Source of the DNA: an uncultured Psychroserpens sp. | GTDB lineage: Bacteria; Bacteroidota; Bacteroidia; Flavobacteriales; Flavobacteriaceae | DNA length: 64,000 nucleotides | Reading direction: 5' to 3' | Assembly (NCBI RefSeq): GCF_947492715.1 | Contig: NZ_CANLNS010000001.1 | Coordinates: forward strand, 992,001 to 1,056,000 | Shown here: positions 51,940 to 61,409 of the stretch, in pieces | How positions within the stretch are numbered: position 1 is the stretch's first letter | Layout of the letters: each line of letters opens with the position of its first letter | Program-made: the position numbers and the translations under genes | Notes under the pieces: generated by a model | Told to the model about the DNA's origin: nothing | Databases searched by the model: none | The model's input: only the letters and a program-made list of their open reading frames with translations

Positions 51940-52599
51940 ATGCACATTCATAATCTATCGAAAGAAAATTCTATTTTAAATTCTTTTATATCTGAAATTA
52001 GAGATAATCGTATTCAAACCGATCGTATGCGATTTAGGCGAAATATTGAACGCATTGGTGAGGTTTTATGTTATGAAATGAGTAAAACTTTAGATTATAA
52101 ATCAAAAACAATTACCACCCCTTTAGGAAAAAGTGATACGCAACTGTACAATGACGATATCGTGTTGTGTTCTATCTTAAGGGCAGGTGTACCATTACAC
52201 AGTGGGCTTCTGAATTATTTTGACGACGCAGAGAATGCCTTTATTTCTGCCTATAGACATCATAAAGACAATCCTGAAACTTTTGAAATTATTGTAGAGT
52301 ATTTGGCTTGTCCTAGTCTTGAAGGAAAAACGCTTGTTTTAGCAGATCCAATGCTTGCCACAGGTCAATCTATGGTTGCTACTTTTGAAGCATTAAAACC
52401 TTTTGGAACTCCAAAAAACATTCATTTAGTAAGTGTCATTGGAGCCCAAGATGGTGTTGATTTTGTAAATAATCATTTCGGAAAAGACACTCATTTATGG
52501 ATTGCCGCCATAGACCAAACCCTTAGTGATAAAGGTTATATTATACCTGGTTTAGGAGATGCTGGAGATTTAGCCTTTGGAAAAAAGTTACAGCAATAA
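51940..52599 (+). CDS. upp: Uracil phosphoribosyltransferase
   Basis: 219 aa. The PRPP-binding loop LADPMLATGQSMVAT lies at about 135-150, with CSILRAGVPLHSG in the flexible arm region and IPGLGDAGDLAFG at the C-terminus, the uracil-recognition segment of Upp. It salvages uracil to UMP. The last 12 nt overlap the end of the convergent DUF6427 gene. A near-consensus -7 box TAACTTTA is at 51907-51914. Confidence 0.96.
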   Translation: MHIHNLSKENSILNSFISEIRDNRIQTDRMRFRRNIERIGEVLCYEMSKTLDYKSKTITTPLGKSDTQLYNDDIVLCSILRAGVPLHSGLLNYFDDAENAFISAYRHHKDNPETFEIIVEYLACPSLEGKTLVLADPMLATGQSMVATFEALKPFGTPKNIHLVSVIGAQDGVDFVNNHFGKDTHLWIAAIDQTLSDKGYIIPGLGDAGDLAFGKKLQQ

Positions 52600-53511
52600 A
52601 AGAGCAATAGGTGTTATAATAATAACCCAGAGTAGTGTTTCTTTAAACCACTTTTCTGAAATCACCTCTAGATAATTTGTCATAATAATTGATAGTGGCG
52701 CAAATAAGAATAGAAACTCGCTTCCATTTTTAGAAGGAGCTACAGCAACAATGACTAGGCCTAATACCGCTGTTAAAATAATAAGTTTAAATGATGGTCT
52801 ATAGCTCTTCATTTGAGACCTAATATTCTTAATATAATAGAATAAAGCCCATAGCCCAAAAGACAATAATATGGTTGATCCCACTATAATTTGTCTTGAA
52901 TTTAATGCGCTAAAATCTAAACTAAAGTCAAATAATCCATTAGCAAAGCTTAAAATGTCTGTGTTGTTTAAAATAAGATATGAGCTTGTAATAACTGCCA
53001 CTGTTGCTATGCCCATAAGTGGTATGATGTAGTTTTTTAAATCTAAAATTGCATATACTAGCAATGCTGCGAAAATGAGAATAAAAAACACTGAGGACCA
53101 GAAGTAAAACAGACTCGCAATAGCAATCCAAAATGAGGCATCAAATAACTTTTTCTTAATTGCTTTTTGAGACCTTAAACTTATTAATCGGCGTAATGCC
53201 AAGAGTACAAAAAAATTAGCTACTAATATTTGAGAGTTTAGAATTGTTGGCGGTAGTACTGCAAAAAACAACACATACAAAACAATGTTGTAGCTGTTCT
53301 TTTTTGTTAAGCCATTTCTGGTTACTAAAAAGTCGAATACAAAAACAGACATTAGGCATATTAGAAACAAACCTACTTGCTTTGCGACTGCAATGGCATC
53401 GAAATTTTCGGTTAATATTTTAAATTTAACTAGCACAAAAACAACCAACAGCATAATGCTAACTACGATGTAGTGAATTGGTTTTGATTTACTAAAAAAA
53501 TTTGAAATCAT
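52588..53511 (-). CDS. DUF6427-like multi-pass membrane protein
   Basis: 307 aa, with about nine hydrophobic helices. The N-terminal MISNFFSKSKPIHYIVVSIM and NSQILVANFFVLLALRRLIS are typical of DUF6427 proteins, which lie beside upp, DUF6341 and purD in many flavobacteria. Function unknown. It overlaps the 3' end of the convergent upp by 12 nt. Confidence 0.8.
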   Translation of the reverse strand: MISNFFSKSKPIHYIVVSIMLLVVFVLVKFKILTENFDAIAVAKQVGLFLICLMSVFVFDFLVTRNGLTKKNSYNIVLYVLFFAVLPPTILNSQILVANFFVLLALRRLISLRSQKAIKKKLFDASFWIAIASLFYFWSSVFFILIFAALLVYAILDLKNYIIPLMGIATVAVITSSYLILNNTDILSFANGLFDFSLDFSALNSRQIIVGSTILLSFGLWALFYYIKNIRSQMKSYRPSFKLIILTAVLGLVIVAVAPSKNGSEFLFLFAPLSIIMTNYLEVISEKWFKETLLWVIIITPIALLLL

Positions 53512-53539
53512 TGGTTTAGTTTAAAATGAAAAAAATATG

Positions 53540-53547
53540 TAATTTTG
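53540..53547 (+). promoter_or_regulatory. -7 element of the DUF6341-like gene
   Basis: TAATTTTG is an exact TAnnTTTG match, 61 nt upstream of the ATG. The -33 position (TTTAG) is weak. Confidence 0.5.
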
Positions 53548-53608
53548 CACTGTAAATATATGATTATACCCTTGAAGCTCGTTAAGAGATTCTAAAAATA
53601 TCAACATA

Positions 53609-53836
53609 ATGAAAGACTTTTTTTACGCAATACAAGATTTATTTGTTAACTTTTTATTCAAACCTTTTGATTGGTTAGCATCGTTGGAATTAGAAAACTG
53701 GTGGACAGCCAACACTGTTTCTTGGATTTTCATCATCATTGGTATTGTTGCCATGGCTTACTGGATGAAAGAGCTTAAAAAATATAATGATAACAATGAA
53801 GAAGATAAGAGTATCTCTTCTCATTCTTATCTATAA
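53609..53836 (+). CDS. Small DUF6341-like membrane protein
   Basis: 75 aa. One amphipathic N-terminal stretch (DLFVNFLFKPFDWLASLELE) and one membrane helix (about 32-50, VSWIFIIIGIVAMAYWMKEL) precede an acidic tail (NDNNEEDKSISSHS). It resembles DUF6341 proteins found beside purD and upp in flavobacteria. Function unknown. It ends 1 nt from the convergent purD stop, and its probable terminator lies inside purD. Confidence 0.8.
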   Translation: MKDFFYAIQDLFVNFLFKPFDWLASLELENWWTANTVSWIFIIIGIVAMAYWMKELKKYNDNNEEDKSISSHSYL

Positions 53837-53837
53837 G

Positions 53838-55109
53838 TTATAAATCGAAACCGATATCTTTACGATAATTCATCTTATCAAAATGTAGTTTATCTATATT
53901 TTGATAAGATTTTTTTATGGCTTCTTTATACGTGTTTCCGTAAGATGTTATTGCCATAACACGACCTCCAGACGTTACAATTTTCTCCCCTTTTTCGATT
54001 GCTCCTGCATGAAATACAATAGAGTTCTCTACGTGTTCTAACCCAGAGATTTCTTTTCCTTTTTCATAAGATTCGGGATACCCTCCAGACACAAGCATCA
54101 CTGTTGTGGCCGCTCTTTCATCAATCTCGATATTAATCTCATTTAAACGCTCCTCTGCTATAGCTTTAAACACCTCAACAATATCTGTTTTTAATCTTGG
54201 TAAAACAACTTCTGTTTCTGGGTCTCCCATTCTTACGTTATACTCAATAACTTTTGGGTCATCGCCCACCTTAATTAAACCTATAAAAATAAATCCTTTA
54301 TAGGGCAAGTTGTCTTTAGCCAAACCTGTTACTGTAGGTTTCACGATTTGTTCTTCAATTTTAGTCAAGAACTCTTTAGTTGCAAAAGGAACTGGAGATA
54401 CGGCTCCCATGCCTCCAGTATTTAAACCTGTATCACCTTCTCCAATACGCTTATAGTCTTTAGCCGTAGGCAAAATTTTATAGTGTTTCCCATCAGTTAA
54501 CACGAAGCAACTAAGCTCAATCCCATCTAAAAATTCTTCTATAACAACTTTTGAACTGGCATCACCAAACTTGGCATCTACAAGCATATTCTTAAGTTCG
54601 GCTTTTGCTTCATTTAAATCATCAAGAATCAAAACACCTTTTCCAGCAGCCAATCCATCGGCTTTTAATACATAAGGAGGATTTAAAGTTTCTAGAAATT
54701 TATAACCATCTTCAACATTAGAGGGATTAAAACTTTGATACGCAGCTGTTGGGATATTATGCCTAAATAAAAACTCTTTAGCAAACTCCTTGCTACCTTC
54801 TAATTCGGCAGCCGCCTTTTGAGGTCCAATAACCGCTACGTGCTTTAGCCTTTCGTCATTTAGAAAGAAATCATGCACACCTTGAACTAAAGGATCTTCT
54901 GGACCCACAACTACCATATCAATATGATGCTTTAAAACTAAATCTTTAATGGCGTCAAAATCGGTAACGCTAATATTTACATTAGTAGCTATTTGAGCTG
55001 TTCCAGAGTTTCCAGGAGCGACAAAAAGTTTGTCACATAAAGGGCTTTGAGCTGTTTTCCAAGCAAATGTATGTTCTCTACCTCCAGAACCAAGAATTAA
55101 AATCGTCAT
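53838..55109 (-). CDS. purD: Phosphoribosylamine-glycine ligase
   Basis: The ATG at 55109 (MTILILGSGGREH) is preferred; a TTG seven codons upstream overlaps the -7 box. 423 aa ATP-grasp enzyme. GSGGREHTFAWK marks the N-domain, KADGLAAGKGV the ATP-grasp A-loop, GLNTGGMGAVSPVPF the signature and NVRMGDPETEVVLPRL the metal-binding end. It joins phosphoribosylamine to glycine in purine synthesis. The 3' coding end contains a perfect plus-strand terminator for the convergent gene. Confidence 0.97.
   Translation of the reverse strand: MTILILGSGGREHTFAWKTAQSPLCDKLFVAPGNSGTAQIATNVNISVTDFDAIKDLVLKHHIDMVVVGPEDPLVQGVHDFFLNDERLKHVAVIGPQKAAAELEGSKEFAKEFLFRHNIPTAAYQSFNPSNVEDGYKFLETLNPPYVLKADGLAAGKGVLILDDLNEAKAELKNMLVDAKFGDASSKVVIEEFLDGIELSCFVLTDGKHYKILPTAKDYKRIGEGDTGLNTGGMGAVSPVPFATKEFLTKIEEQIVKPTVTGLAKDNLPYKGFIFIGLIKVGDDPKVIEYNVRMGDPETEVVLPRLKTDIVEVFKAIAEERLNEINIEIDERAATTVMLVSGGYPESYEKGKEISGLEHVENSIVFHAGAIEKGEKIVTSGGRVMAITSYGNTYKEAIKKSYQNIDKLHFDKMNYRKDIGFDL
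53872..53917 (+). terminator. Intrinsic terminator of the DUF6341-like gene inside purD
   Basis: ATCTTATCAAAAT (53872-53884) and ATTTTGATAAGAT (53898-53910) form a perfect 13-bp stem around a 13-nt loop, followed by TTTTTTT. The stem encodes SYQNIDKLHFDK of PurD on the other strand. Confidence 0.8.
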
Positions 55110-55127
55110 ATTGTCAATTTGTTTGTG

Positions 55128-55135
55128 CAAAAATA
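55128..55135 (-). promoter_or_regulatory. -7 element of purD
   Basis: TATTTTTG on the minus strand, an exact TAnnTTTG match 18 nt before the ATG at 55109. Confidence 0.5.
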
Positions 55136-55212
55136 ATTGTTTTTAGCGTCTTTCGAAGTTTACAGACAAGACTTTTTTTCTTTACTTTACAAGAAATACA
55201 AACACACTTTTT

Positions 55213-56532
55213 TTGAACCTTTTCGATTTTTCTTTAAAACTTAATGGCTATCCTTTGAAGGAAGCAAAAACAGAATTGGCTTCTATTCAAAAAAAAACCG
55301 ATAAAGACTTTAAGCAATATATAGGCCAAAAACGTTATGACATTGTTGCGTATCATTTAAGTCAAAATTTGTTTTATAAATCTCTAGCTCCTAATCTCAA
55401 TTTAGACAACTGGAGTTCAGTTCCAGTGATGACAAAAAAAGATTTGCAACAACCACTCAAAGAGCGTTTATCAACAGGGTTTACAGCTAAAAATGTTTAC
55501 ATTAACAAGACCTCTGGTTCTTCTGGTGACCCTTTTATTTTTGCGAAGGATAAATTTTCACATGCCATGACCTGGGCAATTATTCAAGATAGATTTGGTT
55601 GGTATAATTTAGATTTTAACACCTCTCGTCAGGCTCGTTTTTATGGTATTCCGTTAGATAAAAAAGGATATTATAAAGAACGTTTTAAGGACAGTTTGAG
55701 TAAACGTTTTAGATTTTCAGTGTTTGACCTAAGTGATGATGCTTTTGCGAAACACATAAAGAAATTTAAGTCGACAGCATTTGAATATATAAATGGATAT
55801 ACAAGTTCTATTGTTCAGTTTGCAAAGTTTTTGGAACGACAAGAGCTCATTTTAAGATCTATCTGCCCAACATTAAAAGCATGTGTAGTGACTTCGGAAA
55901 TGTTATTTGACGACGACAAACGGCTTATGGAAAATCAATTTGGCGTTCCTGTGATTAACGAATATGGAGCTTCGGAACTGGATTTAATAGCATTTCAGAA
56001 TCATAATAATGACTGGCAACTTAATAGTGAAACCTTGTTTGTTGAAATTTTAGATGATGATGATAACACACTTCCTGTTGGAAAAGAAGGACGTGTTGTT
56101 ATTACCTCTCTCTACAATAAAGCACACCCTTTTATTAGATATGATATTGGAGATATTGGAGCCTTATCTGAAAAAAGCACACCTCGCATTCCCATTTTGA
56201 AAACATTAATTGGAAGAACAAATGATATCGCCATCTTACCAAGTGGAAAACGAGCCGCTGGATTAACCTTTTATTATATCACGAAGAGTATTATTGAAGA
56301 TGACGGCAATGTTAAGGAATTTGTTATTGAGCAATTAGAAAAACATCGTTTTAAAATTATATATGTAAGCGCTAAACTACTTTCGGAAGAAAAAAAACAA
56401 ACCATTATTAAAGCAATGGAAAATTACTTAGAAAAAGGGCTCACTATCATCTTTGAAAGACAAGATCAATTAAAACGATCTAAAAGTGGTAAATTAAAAC
56501 AGTTCACTTCTTTTGTAACCTCAACGCAATGA
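55213..56532 (+). CDS. CapK-like AMP-forming ligase of a polysaccharide cluster
   Basis: 439 aa starting at TTG (MNLFDFSLKLNGYPL after initiation). It belongs to the phenylacetate-CoA ligase/CapK group: NKTSGSSGDPFIFAKDKFSH (AMP-binding loop), INEYGASELDLIAF and RYDIGDIG. CapK-like proteins accompany capsule and exopolysaccharide loci and may activate an acyl or amino acid group for transfer to a glycan; the substrate is unknown. Its stop overlaps the ATG of the next glycosyltransferase by 4 nt (ATGA). Confidence 0.85.
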   Translation: MNLFDFSLKLNGYPLKEAKTELASIQKKTDKDFKQYIGQKRYDIVAYHLSQNLFYKSLAPNLNLDNWSSVPVMTKKDLQQPLKERLSTGFTAKNVYINKTSGSSGDPFIFAKDKFSHAMTWAIIQDRFGWYNLDFNTSRQARFYGIPLDKKGYYKERFKDSLSKRFRFSVFDLSDDAFAKHIKKFKSTAFEYINGYTSSIVQFAKFLERQELILRSICPTLKACVVTSEMLFDDDKRLMENQFGVPVINEYGASELDLIAFQNHNNDWQLNSETLFVEILDDDDNTLPVGKEGRVVITSLYNKAHPFIRYDIGDIGALSEKSTPRIPILKTLIGRTNDIAILPSGKRAAGLTFYYITKSIIEDDGNVKEFVIEQLEKHRFKIIYVSAKLLSEEKKQTIIKAMENYLEKGLTIIFERQDQLKRSKSGKLKQFTSFVTSTQ

Positions 56533-57686
56533 AAAAAGACGTTTTAGTCATTACAAGCTATTTTCCTCCAGAAATTGGAGCAGCGTCCAATCGGATTTTC
56601 CAGTTGGCAACAGGTTTACAACATAGCGATTTTAATGTTAGTGTATTAACGCCTTTACCTAATTATCCAACAGGCAAGATATTTGAGGGATATCGAGGAA
56701 AGTTTAAACAAGTCTCTGTTGAGAACAATGTAACAATCCATCGTCTTTGGGTTTATGCTAGCAACTCAAAAAATAAGCTGTTACGCCTAATGGCCATGTT
56801 ATCATATAGCTTTAGTCTCGTCTGGTTTTTTGCATGGAATAAAATTCCTAAGACTGTTATTGTACAATCTCCTCCATTAATAGTGGCGTTTACTTGCATG
56901 CTCTTTTTGCGAAAAAAAAATAGAAACCTCATTTTAAATGTTAGTGATCTTTGGCCTATTGCTGGCTTAGAATTAGGCGCATTTAAAAAAAATTTCAGTT
57001 ATAGGGTTTTAGAAAAAATTGAGCATTATAACTACAAAAAAGCCAGCCTGATATTGGGGCAAAGTGAAGAGATCTTAACTCATATAAATGCAATGTTCCC
57101 GGAAAAGACAACGTTTTTATATCGAAATTTTCCCGACTTTAATGTCCCAGAAATAGTATCGCCCGAAAGCCAAGGGAAACTTAAAATTGTCTATGCTGGG
57201 TTATTGGGTATTGCCCAAGGAATTTATAAATTATGTAATGAACTTAAATACGATACTATTGAATTCCATATTTATGGTTCTGGAGCAGAACAACATAAAA
57301 TAGAAACATTCGTAGCAGAACATCCTGAGTTACCCGTTTTTTATCATGGTCATGTCACTAGAGATGTGCTCCATACTGTTTTAATGCAGTACGATGTTGC
57401 TATTATTCCACTACTTAATCGGATTTATGGTAGTGTGCCTTCGAAAATATTTGAATATGCGCGTTTGGGTTTACCAATGCTTTATTTTGGTGGTGGTGAA
57501 GGTGAATTTCTTATTGAAAACCACAAATTAGGCTGGGTTGCAAAATCTGGCGACTATAATCATTTAAATAGTATTATTTCAACTATTAGTCCTTTTTCAG
57601 AAGCACAGAAAAGAACTATTCATAAAGAGGCCATAACTCATTTTGATTTTAATAGTCAATTAGAACGCTTAAAAGTTTTAATTTAA
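56529..57686 (+). CDS. Glycosyltransferase family 4
   Basis: 385 aa GT-B enzyme. The N-terminal domain has FPPEIGAASNRIFQLATGLQ, and the C-terminal nucleotide-sugar site has EFHIYGSGAEQ, PLLNRIYGSVPSKIFEYARL and GLPMLYFGGGEGE, typical of the WbuB-like GT4 group. It probably adds a sugar to a lipid-linked surface glycan. It is coupled to the CapK-like gene and overlaps the convergent WcaJ-like gene by 4 nt at the 3' ends. Confidence 0.9.
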   Translation: MKKDVLVITSYFPPEIGAASNRIFQLATGLQHSDFNVSVLTPLPNYPTGKIFEGYRGKFKQVSVENNVTIHRLWVYASNSKNKLLRLMAMLSYSFSLVWFFAWNKIPKTVIVQSPPLIVAFTCMLFLRKKNRNLILNVSDLWPIAGLELGAFKKNFSYRVLEKIEHYNYKKASLILGQSEEILTHINAMFPEKTTFLYRNFPDFNVPEIVSPESQGKLKIVYAGLLGIAQGIYKLCNELKYDTIEFHIYGSGAEQHKIETFVAEHPELPVFYHGHVTRDVLHTVLMQYDVAIIPLLNRIYGSVPSKIFEYARLGLPMLYFGGGEGEFLIENHKLGWVAKSGDYNHLNSIISTISPFSEAQKRTIHKEAITHFDFNSQLERLKVLI

Positions 57687-59038
57687 TACGCCTTGTCTTC
57701 ACCTCTTACGGCATTTAGAAAAGTTTGGGTGATGATTTTTAAATCTAATAGAAGCGACCAGTTTTCGATATAGAATATATCATATTTTACACGACCAATG
57801 ATGTCTTTATCTGTTTCTATTTCGCCTCTAAAACCACTAATTTGAGCTAGACCAGTAATGCCAGGCTTTACAAAATGACGTACCATAAATTTGTCGATTT
57901 TTTTTGCATACATATTGGTGTGGCTTACCATATGTGGTCTTGGGCCAACAACAGACATATCTCCAAAAAGAACATTAAAAAACTGTGGCAGCTCATCAAT
58001 ACTTGTCTTTCTAATAAATTTTCCAATTTTAGTGATGCGCTGGTCTCCTCGTGTTGCTTGATATAAATGAGCATCCTTATTAGGCATCATAGATCTAAAT
58101 TTGTAGCAATCAAATTCTTTGTAATTAAATCCATTTCTGGATTGTTTAAAAAACACTGGACCTTTCGATTCTATTTTTATTAAGATGGCTATGATAGGCG
58201 TAAGCCACGACAAAATAAAAATAACCACTAAACTTGAGAAAATGATATCAAAAATTCTCTTAATCACCATGTTAAATGAGTCCTCTAAAGGTATATTCCT
58301 AAGTGATAAAATAGGTATATAATCATAGTACTCATATTTTAATTTTTTAGAATAAATCTCTTTATTGTCGGGTAAGAATTTCAAGATTTTTAAATTATTA
58401 TCTACAAAATCTGCTATGTCGCTTATTTGCCTGTTAGATAATTCTGAAATGGAACAATAAATTTCATCGATATCTTCTTCTTTAATATAATCAAAGTAAT
58501 TATCGAGATTCTCATTCTTGTCTTTAATGCTGAATGTGTTCACATGAACATAGCCATATTCTGGATTCTTATTAAAGAAGGTTTCGAGTGCTTGAGTTTT
58601 TTTGTTAGCTCCAAAAATTACAGTTCTTCTAAAATTACCTCCAAAAGAGATACGGTATTTTTGAAGTAAATAATAAATAGTGAACTTAAAAAAAGTTACC
58701 CCTAAAAAAACGAAGAAGATATATTTAAAAATGGTAATTGGATAGATATTTAAATCGTGATAATACCCAGAGAACGCAAATACTATCAACGTAAACAGCA
58801 CCATTTGAGTGAGAATTAAAGAAAAAATCTTTACCTCTCTTGTGTATCTATAAACTTGATAGAATTTAGAGTAAACCGACAAGGTCACCCAAGATATTGA
58901 TGTAAATAGTATAAAAATAAATGGATCAATATTTTTAAAAAAATATAAAATGGCTAGACCATTAACCATACTTAAATCAATTAAATATGAAATTGGTCTT
59001 AAATAACCCGAATATCGTCCTTGTTTAAATAAGCTCAA
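57683..59038 (-). CDS. Exopolysaccharide polyprenyl glycosylphosphotransferase (WcaJ-like)
   Basis: 451 aa. Four to five N-terminal membrane helices and a CoA-binding-like domain (about 135-240, RTVIFGANKKTQAL) precede one more helix and the bacterial sugar transferase domain (about 260-451): KRIFDIIFSSLVVIFIL, GPVFFKQSRNGFNYKEFDCY, KFRSM, KIGKFIRKTSIDELPQFFNV and MSVVGPRP. It starts glycan synthesis by moving a sugar-1-phosphate to undecaprenyl phosphate. It is the last gene of the ugd-uxs-wcaJ operon. Confidence 0.93.
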   Translation of the reverse strand: MSLFKQGRYSGYLRPISYLIDLSMVNGLAILYFFKNIDPFIFILFTSISWVTLSVYSKFYQVYRYTREVKIFSLILTQMVLFTLIVFAFSGYYHDLNIYPITIFKYIFFVFLGVTFFKFTIYYLLQKYRISFGGNFRRTVIFGANKKTQALETFFNKNPEYGYVHVNTFSIKDKNENLDNYFDYIKEEDIDEIYCSISELSNRQISDIADFVDNNLKILKFLPDNKEIYSKKLKYEYYDYIPILSLRNIPLEDSFNMVIKRIFDIIFSSLVVIFILSWLTPIIAILIKIESKGPVFFKQSRNGFNYKEFDCYKFRSMMPNKDAHLYQATRGDQRITKIGKFIRKTSIDELPQFFNVLFGDMSVVGPRPHMVSHTNMYAKKIDKFMVRHFVKPGITGLAQISGFRGEIETDKDIIGRVKYDIFYIENWSLLLDLKIITQTFLNAVRGEDKAY

Positions 59039-59039
59039 A

Positions 59040-60026
59040 TTATGGTTTTATATGTTTAGAAAAATCTCTGTGTTCTCTTTTAAATAAATCTTCTTTAGAC
59101 AGGCTTTTAAAATACGCGTATGTTTTTTTCATGCCTTCCTCACGACTCACTTTTGGTTCCCAATTTAACAACTTTTTCGCTAAGGAAATATCGGGTTGTC
59201 TTTGCATTGGATCATCTACAGGTAAATCTTTATAAACGACCTTTTGTGATGTATTAGTAAGCTTTATTATTTCTTCAGCAAAATCACTTATAGATATTTC
59301 GTGAGGGTTTCCAATATTTACTGGATACACATAATCACTAAGTAATAATCTATAAATCCCTTCAACTTGATCATCAATATAACAAAACGACCGGGTTTGT
59401 GAACCATCCCCAAAAACAGTTAAGTCTTCTCCTCTAAGCGCTTGACCCATAAAGGCCGGTATTACTCTTCCGTCATTTAATCTCATTCTTGGTCCGTAAG
59501 TATTAAAAATACGAACAATTCTTGTTTCCAATCCATGAAATCTATGATATGCCATAGTAATAGACTCCTGAAAACGCTTCGCTTCATCATAAACGCCTCT
59601 AGGTCCAATGGTGTTTACATTTCCGTAGTAGGCTTCGTTTTGAGGATGTACCAAAGGATCTCCGTACACCTCAGAGGTTGATGCGATTAAAAGTCTTGCT
59701 CTTTTTGCTTTCGCTAAGCCTAATAAGTTATGCGTTCCTAACGAGCCTACTTTTAAGGTTTGGATTGGGATTTTCAAATAATCTATTGGGCTGGCAGGAG
59801 ATGCAAAATGTAATATATAATCTAAGGGTTTTTCAATAGTGATATGTTTCGTTACATCGTGCTCAATAAATTCAAAATTTGGATTTGATTGTAAGTGCTC
59901 TAAATTACGGATATCACCTGTGATGAAATTATCCATACCAATAACATAAAACCCTTCTTTTATGAAGCGATCACATAAGTGTGAGCCTAAAAACCCGGCG
60001 GCTCCAGTTATAAGTGCCTTTTTCAT
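59040..60026 (-). CDS. UDP-glucuronate decarboxylase (UDP-xylose synthase)
   Basis: 328 aa extended short-chain dehydrogenase. [15 protein letters not shown] binds [12 protein letters not shown] and YDEAKR hold the catalytic Ser, Tyr and Lys, and [20 protein letters not shown] is the substrate-binding segment conserved in UXS enzymes. It makes UDP-xylose from the UDP-glucuronate produced by the adjacent ugd product. Its start overlaps the ugd stop by 1 nt, so the two enzymes are made together for a xylose-containing or related surface glycan. Confidence 0.92.
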   Translation of the reverse strand: MKKALITGAAGFLGSHLCDRFIKEGFYVIGMDNFITGDIRNLEHLQSNPNFEFIEHDVTKHITIEKPLDYILHFASPASPIDYLKIPIQTLKVGSLGTHNLLGLAKAKRARLLIASTSEVYGDPLVHPQNEAYYGNVNTIGPRGVYDEAKRFQESITMAYHRFHGLETRIVRIFNTYGPRMRLNDGRVIPAFMGQALRGEDLTVFGDGSQTRSFCYIDDQVEGIYRLLLSDYVYPVNIGNPHEISISDFAEEIIKLTNTSQKVVYKDLPVDDPMQRQPDISLAKKLLNWEPKVSREEGMKKTYAYFKSLSKEDLFKREHRDFSKHIKP

Positions 60027-61336
60027 TAACTCTCTGTATTTCGCCCTATAGATGCGTAATAAAACCCTTCACTCTGTACGTCACTAACATCATATAGATT
60101 TCGTCCGTCAAAAATAATAGGGTGTTTCATTTTTGATTTTAATTTATTAAAATCTGGTGTTCTAAATATACTCCATTCTGTACAGATAATCAAAGCATCA
60201 ATATCTTCTAAAACATCGTACATATTGTCTGCATAATACAGTTTATTTCCGAGTTTTCTTTTTACGTTTGGCATGGCTTCTGGATCAAAAACCCGAAGTG
60301 AAACTCCTTGTTTTAATAACTCATCAATCATATATAAAGAGGGAGCTTCTCTAATATCATCTGTTTCGGGTTTAAATGCTAATCCCCATATACCAAATGT
60401 TTTACCTTTCAAAGTATTATCAAAATGAGAAGTGATTTTTGGCATCAGAATTTTTTTCTGAATGTCATTTACTTTTATTACAGATTTCAAGATATCAAAC
60501 TCATAGCCATGATCTTGACCCGATTTAAATAGGGCTTTCACATCTTTAGGAAAACACGACCCGCCATAACCTATTCCAGGAAATAAAAAACGTTTACCTA
60601 TTCTAGAATCTGTTCCCATTCCAACTCTAACCTTATCTACATCTGCACCCACTTTTTCACAAAAATTAGCAATCTCATTCATAAAAGTGATTTTAGTTGC
60701 TAAAAAGGAATTGGCGGCATATTTTGTAAGCTCTGCCGAACGTTCGTCCATAATTATAATTGGGTTACCTGAACGCACAAAAGGTTTATAGAGCTTTTGC
60801 ATTAATTTTGTTGCTCTTTCAGAACTTGACCCAACCACAATTCTTTCAGGTTTTAAAAAGTCGTCAACGGCGAAGCCTTCTCTTAAAAATTCTGGATTAG
60901 AAACGACATCAAAAGGGACATTTGTTTCTTTGTCAATAGTTTCTTTTACGCGATCTGAGGTGCCTACAGGTACAGTGCTTTTATCAACAATAACTTTATA
61001 ACTTTTTATGTTTTTTCCGATTTCCTTGGCAACACCTAAAACATATGATAAATCTGCTGATCCGTCTTCATCTTCTGGAGTTGGAAGTGCTAAAAAGATA
61101 ATATCTCCATGTTCTAAACCTTCGGATAGATCGGTAGAAAACTTAAGTCTGTTCGCCTTAATATTTCGTTCAAATAGAACATCTAAATGAGGTTCGTATA
61201 TTGGAACAACGCCACTTTGCATTTGTTCAACTTTACTCTGGTCAATATCTATACAAAGCACTTCGTTACCTGTTTCTGCCAAACAAGTACCTGTTACTAA
61301 GCCTACATAACCAGTACCAATTACTGATATCTTCAT
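60026..61336 (-). CDS. ugd: UDP-glucose 6-dehydrogenase
   Basis: 436 aa. The N-terminal NAD-binding [17 protein letters not shown], the [15 protein letters not shown] motif and the active-site loop [16 protein letters not shown] (catalytic Cys) are those of UDP-glucose/UDP-ManNAc dehydrogenases, and the context with UXS supports UDP-glucose. It oxidises UDP-glucose to UDP-glucuronate in the cytoplasm. It is the first gene of a three-gene operon; an exact -7 box (TATTTTTG, 61355-61362) is 18 nt upstream of the ATG. Confidence 0.95.
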   Translation of the reverse strand: MKISVIGTGYVGLVTGTCLAETGNEVLCIDIDQSKVEQMQSGVVPIYEPHLDVLFERNIKANRLKFSTDLSEGLEHGDIIFLALPTPEDEDGSADLSYVLGVAKEIGKNIKSYKVIVDKSTVPVGTSDRVKETIDKETNVPFDVVSNPEFLREGFAVDDFLKPERIVVGSSSERATKLMQKLYKPFVRSGNPIIIMDERSAELTKYAANSFLATKITFMNEIANFCEKVGADVDKVRVGMGTDSRIGKRFLFPGIGYGGSCFPKDVKALFKSGQDHGYEFDILKSVIKVNDIQKKILMPKITSHFDNTLKGKTFGIWGLAFKPETDDIREAPSLYMIDELLKQGVSLRVFDPEAMPNVKRKLGNKLYYADNMYDVLEDIDALIICTEWSIFRTPDFNKLKSKMKHPIIFDGRNLYDVSDVQSEGFYYASIGRNTES

Positions 61337-61354
61337 TAATTATATTATTTAAAA

Positions 61355-61362
61355 CAAAAATA
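61355..61362 (-). promoter_or_regulatory. -7 element of ugd
   Basis: TATTTTTG on the minus strand, exact TAnnTTTG match. The -33 box is not clear. Confidence 0.4.
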
Positions 61363-61409
61363 GAAAAATAAAGGTGGTAGATTATAATAATTTAATCTAA
61401 AAACAAGGA

